Shown here: piece by piece, positions 1 to 7,971 of the stretch
Layout of the letters: each line of letters opens with the position of its first letter
Numbering within the stretch: position 1 is the stretch's first letter
Assembly (NCBI GenBank): GCA_937889545.1
Contig: CALAOT010000061.1
Span: 1-35,878 of the forward strand
Length of the DNA: 35,878 nucleotides
Direction of reading: 5' to 3'
Origin: an uncultured Opitutaceae bacterium
Lineage (GTDB): Bacteria > Verrucomicrobiota > Verrucomicrobiia > Opitutales > Opitutaceae
Notes under the pieces: generated by a model
Told to the model about the DNA's origin: nothing
The model's input: only the letters and a program-made list of their open reading frames with translations
Database searches by the model: none
Position numbers and translations under genes: made by a program

Positions 1-44
1 CACCGAGATCTACACTCTTTCCCTACACGACGCTCTTCCGATCT
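1..44 (+). other. Illumina P5/TruSeq adapter remnant (not genomic)
   Basis: These 44 bases match from memory the 3' part of the Illumina universal (P5) adapter, including the sequencing-primer site that ends in GCTCTTCCGATCT. Genomic sequence starts at position 45. The contig end was evidently not trimmed. The junction creates an apparent in-frame TAG (44-46) just before the rpsK ATG, which has no biological meaning. Confidence 0.97.
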
Positions 45-46
45 AG

Positions 47-487
47 ATGGTCGGCGGCGTCGCCAAGCAGCCGACTGCCGAGGACCTCCTCAAGGAGGAG
101 CTGGGAGCCGTCAAGGTCCGCAAGGCCAAGGGCTCGAAGAACGTCGTGTCGGGCTTCGCCAACGTGCTCGCCTCGTTCAACAACACGATCGTCTCGATCA
201 CCGACCCCAAGGGCCAGGTGATCGCGTGGTCGAGCGCGGGCAAGTGCAATTTCCGCGGGTCGCGCAAGTCCACGGCCTACGCCGCCCAGATCGTCGCCCA
301 GGACGCCGCCCGCAACGCGATGTCCCACGGGCTGAAGGACGTCGTCATCCGCGTCTCCGGACCCGGCCTCGGCCGCGACAGCGCGATCCGGGCGCTCCAG
401 GCGATCGGCCTTGAGATCACCTCGATCGTCGATGTCACGCCCATCCCGCACAACGGCTGCAGGCCGCGCAAGCGCCGCCGCGTCTAG
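47..487 (+). CDS. rpsK: 30S ribosomal protein S11 (5' end possibly truncated)
   Basis: S11 is a small-subunit platform protein near the 3' end of 16S rRNA and the mRNA exit site. The core is clear: [20 protein letters not shown], then [11 protein letters not shown], then the C-terminal [13 protein letters not shown] signature. From ATG 47 the protein is 146 aa, longer than the usual 125-130 aa, because of an N-terminal tail (about residues 1-22) before the conserved core. Adapter begins just upstream, so the true start may lie in the missing sequence and ATG 47 may be internal. It is the first gene of the visible alpha-operon segment and lies 39 bp before rpsD. The product is certain; the start is not. 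Confidence 0.95.
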   Translation: MVGGVAKQPTAEDLLKEELGAVKVRKAKGSKNVVSGFANVLASFNNTIVSITDPKGQVIAWSSAGKCNFRGSRKSTAYAAQIVAQDAARNAMSHGLKDVVIRVSGPGLGRDSAIRALQAIGLEITSIVDVTPIPHNGCRPRKRRRV

Positions 488-526
488 GACAACCTCCTTT
501 GGCCCAACCCTCTTCAACTTAAGACA

Positions 527-1138
527 ATGGCTCGCTACATAGGACCCTCCACCCGCATCAGCCGGCGCTTCGGCCAGCTCGTGATCGGCTCCGCCAAGGC
601 GCTTGAGCGCCGCAACTATCCTCCCGGGCAGCACGGGCCGAAGTCGCGCCGCAAGGCGTCCGAATACGCGGTCGGCCTCAACGAGAAGCAGAAGCTTCGC
701 TACATGTACGGCCTGCTCGAGAGGCAGTTCCGGCGCGTGTTCGAGATCGCCAAGCGCGAGCGCGGCGTCACGGGCGAGCGCTTCCTGCAGCTCCTCGACA
801 CGCGACTCGACAGCGTCATCTACCTGCTCGGCCTGGCGAAAAGCCGCGCCGCGGCCCGCCAGTTCGTGAACCACGGGCACATCCGGGTGAACGGGCGCAA
901 GGTCGACATCGCCAGCTACAATGTGCGGCCCGGCGACGAGATCGACGTGCGCAACGCGCCCGCCTCCCGCCAGATGGCCACCCGCAACCTCGAGGAGAAC
1001 CGGATCCGGACCGTCCCGGGCTGGCTCTCGCTCAACGCCGAGCAGTTCAAGGCCGGCGTGGTCCGCCTCCCGAAGCGCGACGAGATGGACCAGAACATAA
1101 ACGAGCAGCTGATCGTCGAGTTCTACTCGCGCTTCTGA
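527..1138 (+). CDS. rpsD: 30S ribosomal protein S4
   Basis: S4 is a primary 16S rRNA-binding protein that nucleates assembly of the small subunit. The 203-aa product has the family layout: an N-terminal region (ARYIGPSTRISRRFGQ, then PGQHGPKSRRKASEYAVGLNEKQKLRYMYG), followed by the S4 RNA-binding domain around residues 93-155 (LDTRLDSVIYLLGLAKSRAA, then ARQFVNHGHIRVNG). It ends in the typical IVEFYSRF. The Cys pairs of zinc-binding S4 forms are absent from the N-terminus. The 16 bases before ATG 527 hold no Shine-Dalgarno sequence. The order rpsK-rpsD-rpoA-rplQ is the conserved bacterial one. In E. coli S4 represses this operon autogenously; no S4 target structure could be recognised here. 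Confidence 0.98.
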   Translation: MARYIGPSTRISRRFGQLVIGSAKALERRNYPPGQHGPKSRRKASEYAVGLNEKQKLRYMYGLLERQFRRVFEIAKRERGVTGERFLQLLDTRLDSVIYLLGLAKSRAAARQFVNHGHIRVNGRKVDIASYNVRPGDEIDVRNAPASRQMATRNLEENRIRTVPGWLSLNAEQFKAGVVRLPKRDEMDQNINEQLIVEFYSRF

Positions 1139-1185
1139 GGCCCGATTGCCCAACCCTTCCACAACCCAAAAACAGAGTTCACGCC

Positions 1186-2187
1186 ATGCCTAAACGTCTC
1201 GGAAAATTCGAACTCCCCTCCAAACTGACCAAGGTTGAGGACGGCGCCACGCCGACCTATGCCAAATTCATCGCCGAGCCCTTCGAAGCGGGTTACGGCC
1301 ACACCGTTGGCAACTCGCTGCGCCGCGTGCTCCTGAGCTCCATCGAGGGGGCCGCGATCTCGTCCATCAAGATCGACGGGGTGAACCATGAGTTCCAGAG
1401 CATCGATGGCGTCGTGGAGGACGTGACCGAGATCGTGCTCAACCTGAAGAAGGTCCTGATCGTCTCCCACAAGCGCGAGACGATCTCGCTCGGGATCAGG
1501 GTCTCCAAGGCCGGCGCCGTGACGGCCGCCGACATTCAGGCCGACGCGAACATCCATATCGTCAACCCCGAGCAGGTGATCTGCACGCTCGACAGCAAGC
1601 GGACGTTCGAAGCCGAGATCGAGATCAAGACCGGCCGCGGATACTGCCCGGGCGAGCAGAACAAGAAGGAGGAGCAGGCGATCGGGGTCATCCCGATCGA
1701 TTCCCTCTTCTCCCCGGTCAGGCTCGTGAAGTACGCCGTCGAGGCCACGCGCGTCGGCCAGATCACCGACTACGACAAGCTGATAATCGAGATCTGGACG
1801 GACGGCCGCATCTCGCCGGACGACGCCCTCAAGCAGGCCGCATCCATCTTCAAGCACCATCTCGACGTCTTCGACCGCGTCAGCGAGGAGGCCTACGAGT
1901 TCGAGAGCCAGCAGAGCGAGGTCAGCGAGGAGCAGAACAAGCTCCGCAAGCTCCTCAACATGTCGGTGAACGAGATCGAGCTTTCGGTGCGCGCCGCCAA
2001 CTGCCTGAACAACGCGAACATCACCACGGTCGGCGAGCTCGCGATGAAGACCGAGCAGGAGATGCTCAAGTACCGCAACTTCGGCAAGAAGTCGCTGAAC
2101 GAGATCAAGGAGAAGCTCGAGGCCCTGGGGCTTTCGCTCGGCATGAAGTTCGACGAGCGCCTGCTCGACGCGAAGAAGGAAGCCTGA
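1186..2187 (+). CDS. rpoA: DNA-directed RNA polymerase alpha subunit
   Basis: The alpha subunit dimerises to start assembly of RNA polymerase and touches UP elements and activators through its C-terminal domain. The 333-aa product carries the N-terminal domain (GYGHTVGNSLRRVLLSSIEG around residues 37-56, then IDSLFSPVRLVKYAVEATRV) and, after an acidic linker (about 240-258), the C-terminal domain with helix-hairpin-helix elements (ELSVRAANCLNNANITTVGE, then YRNFGKKSLNEIKEKL). Length is normal (E. coli 329 aa). The ATG at 1186 has at best a weak GAG upstream. It lies 47 bp after rpsD and 3 bp before rplQ, so it is co-transcribed with both. Confidence 0.98.
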   Translation: MPKRLGKFELPSKLTKVEDGATPTYAKFIAEPFEAGYGHTVGNSLRRVLLSSIEGAAISSIKIDGVNHEFQSIDGVVEDVTEIVLNLKKVLIVSHKRETISLGIRVSKAGAVTAADIQADANIHIVNPEQVICTLDSKRTFEAEIEIKTGRGYCPGEQNKKEEQAIGVIPIDSLFSPVRLVKYAVEATRVGQITDYDKLIIEIWTDGRISPDDALKQAASIFKHHLDVFDRVSEEAYEFESQQSEVSEEQNKLRKLLNMSVNEIELSVRAANCLNNANITTVGELAMKTEQEMLKYRNFGKKSLNEIKEKLEALGLSLGMKFDERLLDAKKEA

Positions 2188-2190
2188 TCC

Positions 2191-2712
2191 ATGCGCCATC
2201 TCAAGCACCACGCGTCCCTGGGCGTCACTCGCGAGCACCGCGAGTCGATGATGTCCGCACTAGCCACGGCGCTGATCACGCACGGGAGGATACAGACGAC
2301 GCTGGCGAAGGCCAAGGCCCTGCGTCCGTTCATCGAAAAGATCATCACGAAGGCGAAGCACGCCGCTGCGAAGCCGGAGAAACGGGACGCCCTCCACCTG
2401 CGCCGCCTCGCGCTTCGCGACGTCCGCGACGAGGACGCCGTGACGCTGCTCTTCAACGACAAGTACAAGGAGTTTGCGGAACGCGCGGGCGGCTACACCC
2501 GAATCTACAAGCTTGGCCCCCAGCGCCTTGGCGACGCCGCCGAGATGGCGTTGATCGAGTTCGTGAAGGCCGACGATGTCGGCTACAAGAAGTCGAAGGG
2601 CAAGAGACCCCGCTCCAAGGGGCGCAAGCCCAAGGCTGCAGCCCCAGAGGCCTCCCCTGCCGCCGAGACGCCAGAGGCCCCAGAGGCGGCGAAAGGCGAC
2701 GCCAAGGGCTAG
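2191..2712 (+). CDS. rplQ: 50S ribosomal protein L17 with long C-terminal tail
   Basis: L17 lies near the peptide exit region of the large subunit. The N-terminal signature is clear: MRHLKHHASLGVTREHRESM at residues 1-20. The core ends near residue 130 with RLGDAAEMALIEFV. The 173-aa product is about 45 residues longer than E. coli L17 because of a tail that is first Lys/Arg-rich (KKSKGKRPRSKGRKPK) and then Ala/Pro/Glu-rich. Such low-complexity tails are common on ribosomal proteins of this lineage, and its role is unknown. AAGGA at 2175-2179, inside the end of rpoA, may serve as the ribosome site. An intrinsic terminator follows, so this is the last gene of the operon. Confidence 0.97.
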   Translation: MRHLKHHASLGVTREHRESMMSALATALITHGRIQTTLAKAKALRPFIEKIITKAKHAAAKPEKRDALHLRRLALRDVRDEDAVTLLFNDKYKEFAERAGGYTRIYKLGPQRLGDAAEMALIEFVKADDVGYKKSKGKRPRSKGRKPKAAAPEASPAAETPEAPEAAKGDAKG

Positions 2713-2745
2713 GGCGCGCCCTTTCCGGCGCCCCGACCGCGCAGG

Positions 2746-2776
2746 CGCGCCGAAGTTTACCTTCGACGCGTTTTTT
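2746..2776 (+). terminator. Intrinsic terminator after rplQ
   Basis: CGCG (2746-2749) pairs with CGCG (2767-2770) and CGAAG (2751-2755) pairs with CTTCG (2761-2765). There is one C-A mismatch between the two helices, a five-base loop TTTAC, and a run of six T at 2771-2776. This is a classic rho-independent arrangement at the end of the alpha operon. It starts 33 bases after the rplQ stop and lies just before the next small gene, which would therefore need its own promoter or read-through. Confidence 0.75.
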
Positions 2777-2793
2777 GTTTGGATACCGGCCTG

Positions 2794-3021
2794 ATGTTCG
2801 AGTTCTCAACGGCCGTTACCGTCTTTTGCGTGCTGGTCGCCGCGACGTTTCTCACGCTCTGGCTGTTCTACGACCGGCGCGACCACCTTCGATTCGACCG
2901 CGAGCGCCGCAGGACGACCTTCCACTGCATCCGCTGCGACCGGCTCTACACCGCGCCCGAGGGGACGGAGCTCTGCAAGTGCCCGAGGTGCGGGCATGAA
3001 AACGCGAGGTTGCGGTTTTGA
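2794..3021 (+). CDS. Small membrane-anchored zinc-ribbon protein
   Basis: This is a 75-aa product of unknown function. Residues 3-23 form one hydrophobic segment (STAVTVFCVLVAATFLTLWLF), followed by a basic stretch (YDRRDHLRFDRERRR). The C-terminal zinc ribbon has a CIRC pair and a CKCPRCG knuckle, giving at least four Cys ligands in the pattern C-x2-C...C-x-C-x2-C. The likely topology is one transmembrane helix with a cytoplasmic ribbon. ATG 2794 was chosen over TTG 2779, which lies beside the terminator T-run. It sits between the ribosomal operon and guaA. Database names for such short ribbons (for example HypA-like) would probably be misleading. Confidence 0.72.
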   Translation: MFEFSTAVTVFCVLVAATFLTLWLFYDRRDHLRFDRERRRTTFHCIRCDRLYTAPEGTELCKCPRCGHENARLRF

Positions 3022-3138
3022 CGCGGGTTGGGTGAGGCAGGGGGCCCGATAGCCGGGGAGGAAGGGAAACAAGCCTGAAAACCGCAGCCCAAGCCCCCTT
3101 TTGGCCCGCCGCCAACAAACGCACTTGCGGTCGGCCAT

Positions 3139-3147
3139 GGAGGGAGG
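3139..3147 (+). promoter_or_regulatory. Strong Shine-Dalgarno site of guaA
   Basis: GGAGGGAGG is the strongest ribosome-binding sequence seen in the window. It ends seven bases before TTG 3155, which is in frame with guaA, but 28 bases before ATG 3176. This spacing favours the TTG as the real start. The 3022-3138 leader contains no gene or recognised riboswitch. Confidence 0.55.
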
Positions 3148-3154
3148 TTCTTCT

Positions 3155-4714
3155 TTGCCCTTTTCCAATCCGCTCATGCCGCAAACCATCGCCGTACTCG
3201 ATTTCGGCTCGCAATACACCCAGGTCATCGCGCGCCGGATTCGCGAATGCCAGGTCTTCTCAAAGATCTACCATTTTTCGACGCCTGCCGAGAAGTTGCG
3301 GTCGGACGGCGTGATCGGGATCGTCCTCTCCGGCGGGCCGAGCTCCGTCTTCTCCCCCGGCGCGCCGATCCCGGACCGGGGGATCTTCGAGATCGGCGTC
3401 CCGGTCCTCGGGATCTGCTACGGGATCCAGCTCATGGGCCATCTGCTCGGCGGGAGGGTGGCCAAGGGGGAGCGCCGCGAATACGGCCATGGGATCCTCG
3501 AGGTGCACCGGCGCGGCCGGCTCTTCGCGGGGCTTCCCAGGAGGCTCCGGGTGTGGAACTCCCACGGCGACAAGCTGATGAAGCTGCCCCCTGGGTTCAC
3601 GTCGATAGGCAGGACGGAGAACTCGCCCTATGCGGCCATAGTGGACCTCCGCAGGGGCTTCTACGGCATACAGTTCCACCCCGAGGTCTTCCACACCGAG
3701 AGGGGAATCGAGGTGATTCGGAACTTCCTTTCAAGGGTCTGCGGGGCGAAGCAGGACTGGACGACGAAGGATTTCATCGAGCACGCGGTGCAGGAGATCC
3801 GCTCGGCTGTTGGCGGGTCCCGCGTCATCCTGGGGCTGTCGGGCGGGGTCGACTCGTCGGTCGCGGCCGCGCTGATCCACAGGGCCATCGGGGGCCAGCT
3901 CACGTGCGTGTTCGTCGACAACGGGCTGCTCCGAAAGGGCGAGCGGGAGACGGTCGAGTCGCTCTACAAGAGGAATTTCAAGATCGACCTCCGGGTCGTC
4001 GACGCGTCGGCCGTCTTCCTGCGGCGCCTCAAGGGCGTCGGGGAGCCCGAGAAGAAGCGCAAGATCATAGGCAAGACGTTCATCGAGGTGTTTGAGAAGT
4101 CGCTCAAGAAGATCGGACACGCCGACTTTCTCGCCCAGGGTACGCTCTATCCCGATGTCATCGAAAGCGTCGCGATCGACGACAATCCGGCCGCTCTCAT
4201 AAAGAGCCACCACAATGTCGGGGGCCTGCCCGCGCGGATGAAGCTCAAGCTGATCGAGCCCCTGAGGGAGCTCTTCAAGGACGAGGTCCGCAGGGTGGGG
4301 GGCGCCCTCGGTCTGCCCCGCGAAGTCGTCTGGCGCCAGCCGTTCCCGGGGCCCGGACTCGCGGTCCGGGTCGTCGGCCCGATCACGCCGGGCAACCTCG
4401 GCGTCCTCCGGTCGGCCGATGCGATCCTCCAGGAGGAGATGATGTCGAGCGGCTGGTACTGGAAGGTGTGGCAGTCGTTCTGCGTCTTCCTTCCGGTCAA
4501 GTCGGTGGGCGTGGTCGGCGACGAGCGCAACTACGCGTATGTGATCGCGCTTCGAATCGTCGAAAGCACCGACGCGATGACCGCCGACTGGACCCGGCTC
4601 CCCTACGACCTGCTCCAGAAGATTTCGGGGCGGATCACCAACGAGGTCAGGGGGGTTTCTCGGGTCGTGCTCGACGTCAGCTCCAAGCCCCCCGCGACCA
4701 TCGAGTGGGAGTGA
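3155..4714 (+). CDS. guaA: GMP synthase (glutamine-hydrolysing)
   Basis: GuaA converts XMP to GMP using ATP and ammonia from glutamine, the last step of guanine nucleotide synthesis. The class-I glutaminase domain has [16 protein letters not shown] near the N-terminus, nucleophile Cys88 in [10 protein letters not shown], and the His/Glu pair in [11 protein letters not shown]. The ATP-pyrophosphatase P-loop SGGVDSS lies at about residues 229-235, and the C-terminal dimerisation domain ends in [15 protein letters not shown]. From TTG 3155 the protein is 519 aa (E. coli 525). The alternative ATG 3176 gives 512 aa beginning [12 protein letters not shown] after Met. The TTG is preferred because of the strong upstream GGAGGGAGG. 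It appears to be transcribed separately from the ribosomal operon. Confidence 0.96.
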   Translation: MPFSNPLMPQTIAVLDFGSQYTQVIARRIRECQVFSKIYHFSTPAEKLRSDGVIGIVLSGGPSSVFSPGAPIPDRGIFEIGVPVLGICYGIQLMGHLLGGRVAKGERREYGHGILEVHRRGRLFAGLPRRLRVWNSHGDKLMKLPPGFTSIGRTENSPYAAIVDLRRGFYGIQFHPEVFHTERGIEVIRNFLSRVCGAKQDWTTKDFIEHAVQEIRSAVGGSRVILGLSGGVDSSVAAALIHRAIGGQLTCVFVDNGLLRKGERETVESLYKRNFKIDLRVVDASAVFLRRLKGVGEPEKKRKIIGKTFIEVFEKSLKKIGHADFLAQGTLYPDVIESVAIDDNPAALIKSHHNVGGLPARMKLKLIEPLRELFKDEVRRVGGALGLPREVVWRQPFPGPGLAVRVVGPITPGNLGVLRSADAILQEEMMSSGWYWKVWQSFCVFLPVKSVGVVGDERNYAYVIALRIVESTDAMTADWTRLPYDLLQKISGRITNEVRGVSRVVLDVSSKPPATIEWE

Positions 4715-4756
4715 TTTTTCTTCGACCTTGCGCCAGTTTTGGCTGTCATTGGGGAC

Positions 4757-5545
4757 ATGTCGAAGCTGTGCCCCAGTCTCCTCGCCTGCGCCTGCGCCCT
4801 GATCGGGTCCGCCGCGGTGCGTGCCGAACCCGCCGTGATCGGGCTGGCGAGGGCCTACCTGGGCCCGGATTCCACCCTGGATGGCATAACGTCGATTCAC
4901 TTCACAGGTGGCCTCGAAAGGCTGGACACCGAGCACGCGGACAAGGGGCCGGTCCGCGGCGCGATCGACCTGGTCTTTGTCAAGCCGTTGCGCCAGCGCC
5001 AGATCGTGAGCTCGGCGAAGGCGACGGAGACGATGGTCCTCGACGGCTACGACGCGTGGGACCTGCTGCAGGACACGGCCGACCCCTCGAAGCACGTCCT
5101 GTCGTGGCTGTTGGCGGATGACATCAAGTCCCTCCGGGCGAGCACGTGGGAGAACCTGTTCTTCTTTCGCGGGCTCAAGGGCGAGGGCGCGGTCCAGGAC
5201 AAGGGACCCGCGACCATCGACGGCGTCGCCTGCGAGCGCGTGGACTTCGTTCACGGGCCGGGGGTCGTCTACGAGCGCTACTTCGACCGCGACACCGGCC
5301 GCCTAGTCTTCACCGTGAGGGGACCGGAGACCATCCGCGAGAGCGGCGAAATCCGCGTCGGGGGCGTCCGGTTTCCCAAGACGATCATCAGCGTCCGGAA
5401 ATCGGCCTCCGGCAAGGATCTCGTCTCAACCGTCACCTTTGACCGAATCGTGCTCAACGAGCCGCAGGGACCCGACGTGTTCGCGATCCCCGCCCTCGTT
5501 CCGGCCAAAGCCGCGCCCGGCGCGGCGGGTCCGCCGGTGAAGTAA
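4757..5545 (+). CDS. Exported protein, LolA/lipoprotein-carrier-like
   Basis: The 262-aa product has a Sec signal peptide: Met-Ser-Lys, a hydrophobic core (LCPSLLACACALIGSAA) and a likely cleavage site after AVRA. The mature part is beta-rich. The pattern GAIDLVFVKPLRQRQ, then VLDGYDAWDLLQD, then IDGVACERVDFVHG, then YERYFDRDTGRLVF resembles the half-barrel of LolA/LolB/RseB-type proteins, which bind lipids or lipoproteins in the periplasm. This is recognition by pattern only. It lies 42 bp after guaA and 3 bp before hisD, so it may be co-transcribed with the histidine genes without sharing their function. ATG 4757 has GGGG just upstream and opens the signal peptide directly. Confidence 0.7.
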   Translation: MSKLCPSLLACACALIGSAAVRAEPAVIGLARAYLGPDSTLDGITSIHFTGGLERLDTEHADKGPVRGAIDLVFVKPLRQRQIVSSAKATETMVLDGYDAWDLLQDTADPSKHVLSWLLADDIKSLRASTWENLFFFRGLKGEGAVQDKGPATIDGVACERVDFVHGPGVVYERYFDRDTGRLVFTVRGPETIRESGEIRVGGVRFPKTIISVRKSASGKDLVSTVTFDRIVLNEPQGPDVFAIPALVPAKAAPGAAGPPVK

Positions 5546-5548
5546 GCC

Positions 5549-6859
5549 GTGCGCACGCTCACATCCGCGTCGAAGCAATTCGACTCCGACCTTGCCGTGT
5601 TCTGCGGCGGCGCCGCGGTGTCGCGGGAGGTCTCCGGCTCGGTCGCCGCGATCCTGTCCGACATCCGCGCGAGGGGCGACGCGGCGGTCGCCCATTATGC
5701 GCTCAGGTTTGACGGAGCGACGCTCAGGCCCCGCGACTTCCGGGTCCCCGTCTGCGAGATCGCGGAGGCCGCGAAGCGCCTCCCGGCCGCGCGGCGCGCG
5801 GCCCTAGTGGCGGCACGCGCCGCCATCGAGGACTTTGGCCGGAAGGCCCTGCCCGCGGACTGGACCGCGCGGAACCGGCACGGGGCCGAGGTGGGCGAGA
5901 AGTTCGACCCCATCCGCCGGGTCGGGATCTACGTGCCCGGGGGCGAGGTTCCGCTCGTCTCGAGCGCGCTCATGACGGCGACCCTCGCGAAGATCGCCGG
6001 ATGCCCGGGGATCGCCGTATGCACCCCGTCGGGCGCTGACGGCCGCATCGCGTCCGAGCTGCTGGCGGCCCTCCATGTCGCCGGAGTCGGGGAGGTGTAC
6101 CGCATCGGCGGGGTCCAGGCCATCGGGGCCATGGCCTACGGCACGGCGACCATTCCGGGCGTGGACAAGGTCTTTGGCCCGGGAAACGCCTACGTGTGCG
6201 AGGCGAAGCGCCAGGTCTTTGGCGCGGTGGGCGTCGACCTCCTGCCAGGGCCCAGCGAATTGATGGTGATCGCCGACGACAGCGCGCGGCCCGACTTTGC
6301 GGCGGCCGATCTGCTGGCACAGGCGGAGCACGGCTCGGGCCGCGAAAGGATCTACCTTGTCGCCACGTCGCAGAAGATCATCGCGGGCGTGGCCGCGGAG
6401 ATCAAGAGGCAGCTGGGGGGGCTCGCGCGTTCCGAGAAGATCCGGCGAGTCCTGGACACCGGTTTCCTGGCGATCAGGGTGTCGGGGCTCGGCCGGGCCG
6501 CTGAGGTGGCCAACCGGGTCGCGCCCGAGCATCTGGAGCTCCTCGTCCGGAAGGGGGCTGTCCCGGGGCTCCTCAAGTCGGTGGCGACCGCGGGCGCGAT
6601 CATGATCGGCAACGCGACCCCCACGGCGCTGGGTGACTTCGCCGCGGGGCCCAGCCATGTCCTGCCCACGGGCGGCGCGGGCCGGTTTTCCAGCGGACTC
6701 CGGGTCGCCGATTTCCTCCGGCGGACCAGCATTGTGTCCTACGACCTGCAGAGCGTCCGAAGCGCATGGCCGACCGTGGCTGCGTTTTCCGCCATGGAGC
6801 GGCTGGACGCCCACGGACGCTCGGTTGCGATCCGCATCCCAGGGGCCGGCTCCCCATGA
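5549..6859 (+). CDS. hisD: Histidinol dehydrogenase
   Basis: HisD oxidises L-histidinol to L-histidine in two NAD+-dependent steps, ending histidine biosynthesis. The 436-aa product has the family core: RRVGIYVPGGEVPLVSS, the glycine-rich VFGPGNAYV, LPGPSELMVIAD, the zinc/substrate segment AQAEHGSG, the catalytic Glu-His pair in VAPEHLELL, GDFAAGPSHVLPT with a zinc-ligand Asp, and a C-terminal ERLDAHGRSV that supplies the last His. The start is GTG 5549, three bases after the preceding stop. Its TGA overlaps the hisC ATG in an ATGA junction, indicating translational coupling. Confidence 0.97.
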   Translation: MRTLTSASKQFDSDLAVFCGGAAVSREVSGSVAAILSDIRARGDAAVAHYALRFDGATLRPRDFRVPVCEIAEAAKRLPAARRAALVAARAAIEDFGRKALPADWTARNRHGAEVGEKFDPIRRVGIYVPGGEVPLVSSALMTATLAKIAGCPGIAVCTPSGADGRIASELLAALHVAGVGEVYRIGGVQAIGAMAYGTATIPGVDKVFGPGNAYVCEAKRQVFGAVGVDLLPGPSELMVIADDSARPDFAAADLLAQAEHGSGRERIYLVATSQKIIAGVAAEIKRQLGGLARSEKIRRVLDTGFLAIRVSGLGRAAEVANRVAPEHLELLVRKGAVPGLLKSVATAGAIMIGNATPTALGDFAAGPSHVLPTGGAGRFSSGLRVADFLRRTSIVSYDLQSVRSAWPTVAAFSAMERLDAHGRSVAIRIPGAGSP

Positions 6860-7971
6860 AGGGTCCGGCTCCGGGGCGGCTCGCGCTCGCCCATGTCGCG
6901 AAGCTTCGTGCCTACGAGCCGGGGCTCCAGCCCGCGGCGCCCGGGTGGGTCAAGCTGAACACGAACGAATGCCCGTATCCGCCCAGCCCAAGGGTCGCGG
7001 AGGCCATCCTGCGCGAGGTGGGCGCCGCAGGCGCCACGCTCAGGCTTTATCCGGATCCCGCGAGCAGGGTCCTGCGCGAGGCGGTGGCGCGGGTCCACGG
7101 AGTGGGCGACGGGAATGTCTGCATCGGGAACGGCTCGGACGACATCCTCAATCTCCTCGTCCGGTGCTTCTGCGGCCCGGCGGCGGCGGCGGGCTTCACG
7201 CTCCCGAGCTATTCGCTCTACCCGGTGCTGATCGGGATCCAGGGCGGCGGAGCAGCACCGATCGTGCTGGACCGGAGCATGCGCCTTCCGGTGGAGAGGA
7301 TCGCGGCGTCCGGGGCCGCCATGTTCTTCCTCACATCGCCCAACGCGCCAACGGGAGTCGGGTTCCCGAATTCCGACATCGAGGGGATCCTCGATTCCTT
7401 CGGAGGCCTCCTCGTCGTCGATGAGGCCTATGCGCCGTTTGCGCGGGAGAATGCGGTCGGCCTCCTGGCCGGGCATTCGAACCTCGTGGTGGTGCGGACC
7501 CTGTCGAAGGCCTATGCGCTCGCGGGAATCCGCGTGGGTTACGCCCTTGCCGATGCCGGCGTGATAGCCCTGATCGACCGGGTGCGCGACAGCTACAATG
7601 TCAGCCGGCTGTCGCAGGCGGCAGCCCTGGCCGCGCTCGGGGACCCGGACCACCACCTAAAGATCGTTTATAAGATAAAGGAAACCAGGGATTTATACAT
7701 TCGCAAGTGGAGCGAGGGCAGGGAATGGTTCACTTTCCCCTCGCAGGCCAACTTCATCTCCACCGAGCCCCGGGACAGCCTCGGCCGCGCCGGGCCGGGC
7801 GTCGCAAGGGCGGCCCATGACTTCCTGTTCTCGCGCAAGGTGTTGGTTCGCCACTTCCCGAGCGACGCCTTGACCGCGTCGTGCCTGCGGATCAGCGTCG
7901 GCACCGATGACGAGATGCTCGTCCTCGATGACACCCTCGACGCATGGCTAAAGGCACCTCCAAACGCGTAG
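6856..7971 (+). CDS. hisC: Histidinol-phosphate aminotransferase
   Basis: HisC is a PLP-dependent fold-type I aminotransferase that makes histidinol phosphate from imidazole acetol phosphate and glutamate. The 371-aa product shows [12 protein letters not shown] near the N-terminus, the cofactor-binding [17 protein letters not shown], the Asp of VVDEAYAPF, and the Schiff-base Lys218 in [19 protein letters not shown] 6856 overlaps the hisD stop by four bases. The gene end overlaps hisB by 28 bases, so the cluster is tightly packed. An AT-richer stretch near 7660-7700 falls inside the gene and leaves the frame intact. Confidence 0.96.
   Translation: MKGPAPGRLALAHVAKLRAYEPGLQPAAPGWVKLNTNECPYPPSPRVAEAILREVGAAGATLRLYPDPASRVLREAVARVHGVGDGNVCIGNGSDDILNLLVRCFCGPAAAAGFTLPSYSLYPVLIGIQGGGAAPIVLDRSMRLPVERIAASGAAMFFLTSPNAPTGVGFPNSDIEGILDSFGGLLVVDEAYAPFARENAVGLLAGHSNLVVVRTLSKAYALAGIRVGYALADAGVIALIDRVRDSYNVSRLSQAAALAALGDPDHHLKIVYKIKETRDLYIRKWSEGREWFTFPSQANFISTEPRDSLGRAGPGVARAAHDFLFSRKVLVRHFPSDALTASCLRISVGTDDEMLVLDDTLDAWLKAPPNA

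Noticed and set aside
2712..2721. Palindrome GGGCGCGCCC right after rplQ as the terminator
   Set aside because: No loop and no T-run; the hairpin at 2746-2776 followed by six T explains termination much better.
3022..3138. Possible riboswitch before guaA: a GGGAAAC ... GAAAACC string faintly like a cobalamin riboswitch core
   Set aside because: No B12 box, no conserved flanking helices, and guaA is not a B12-regulated gene; nor does it fit a purine riboswitch. Only the Shine-Dalgarno site is supported.
3731..5254. Open frame of about 500 codons antisense to guaA and the exported protein
   Set aside because: Same codon-position mirror effect; guaA has all catalytic motifs on the other strand.
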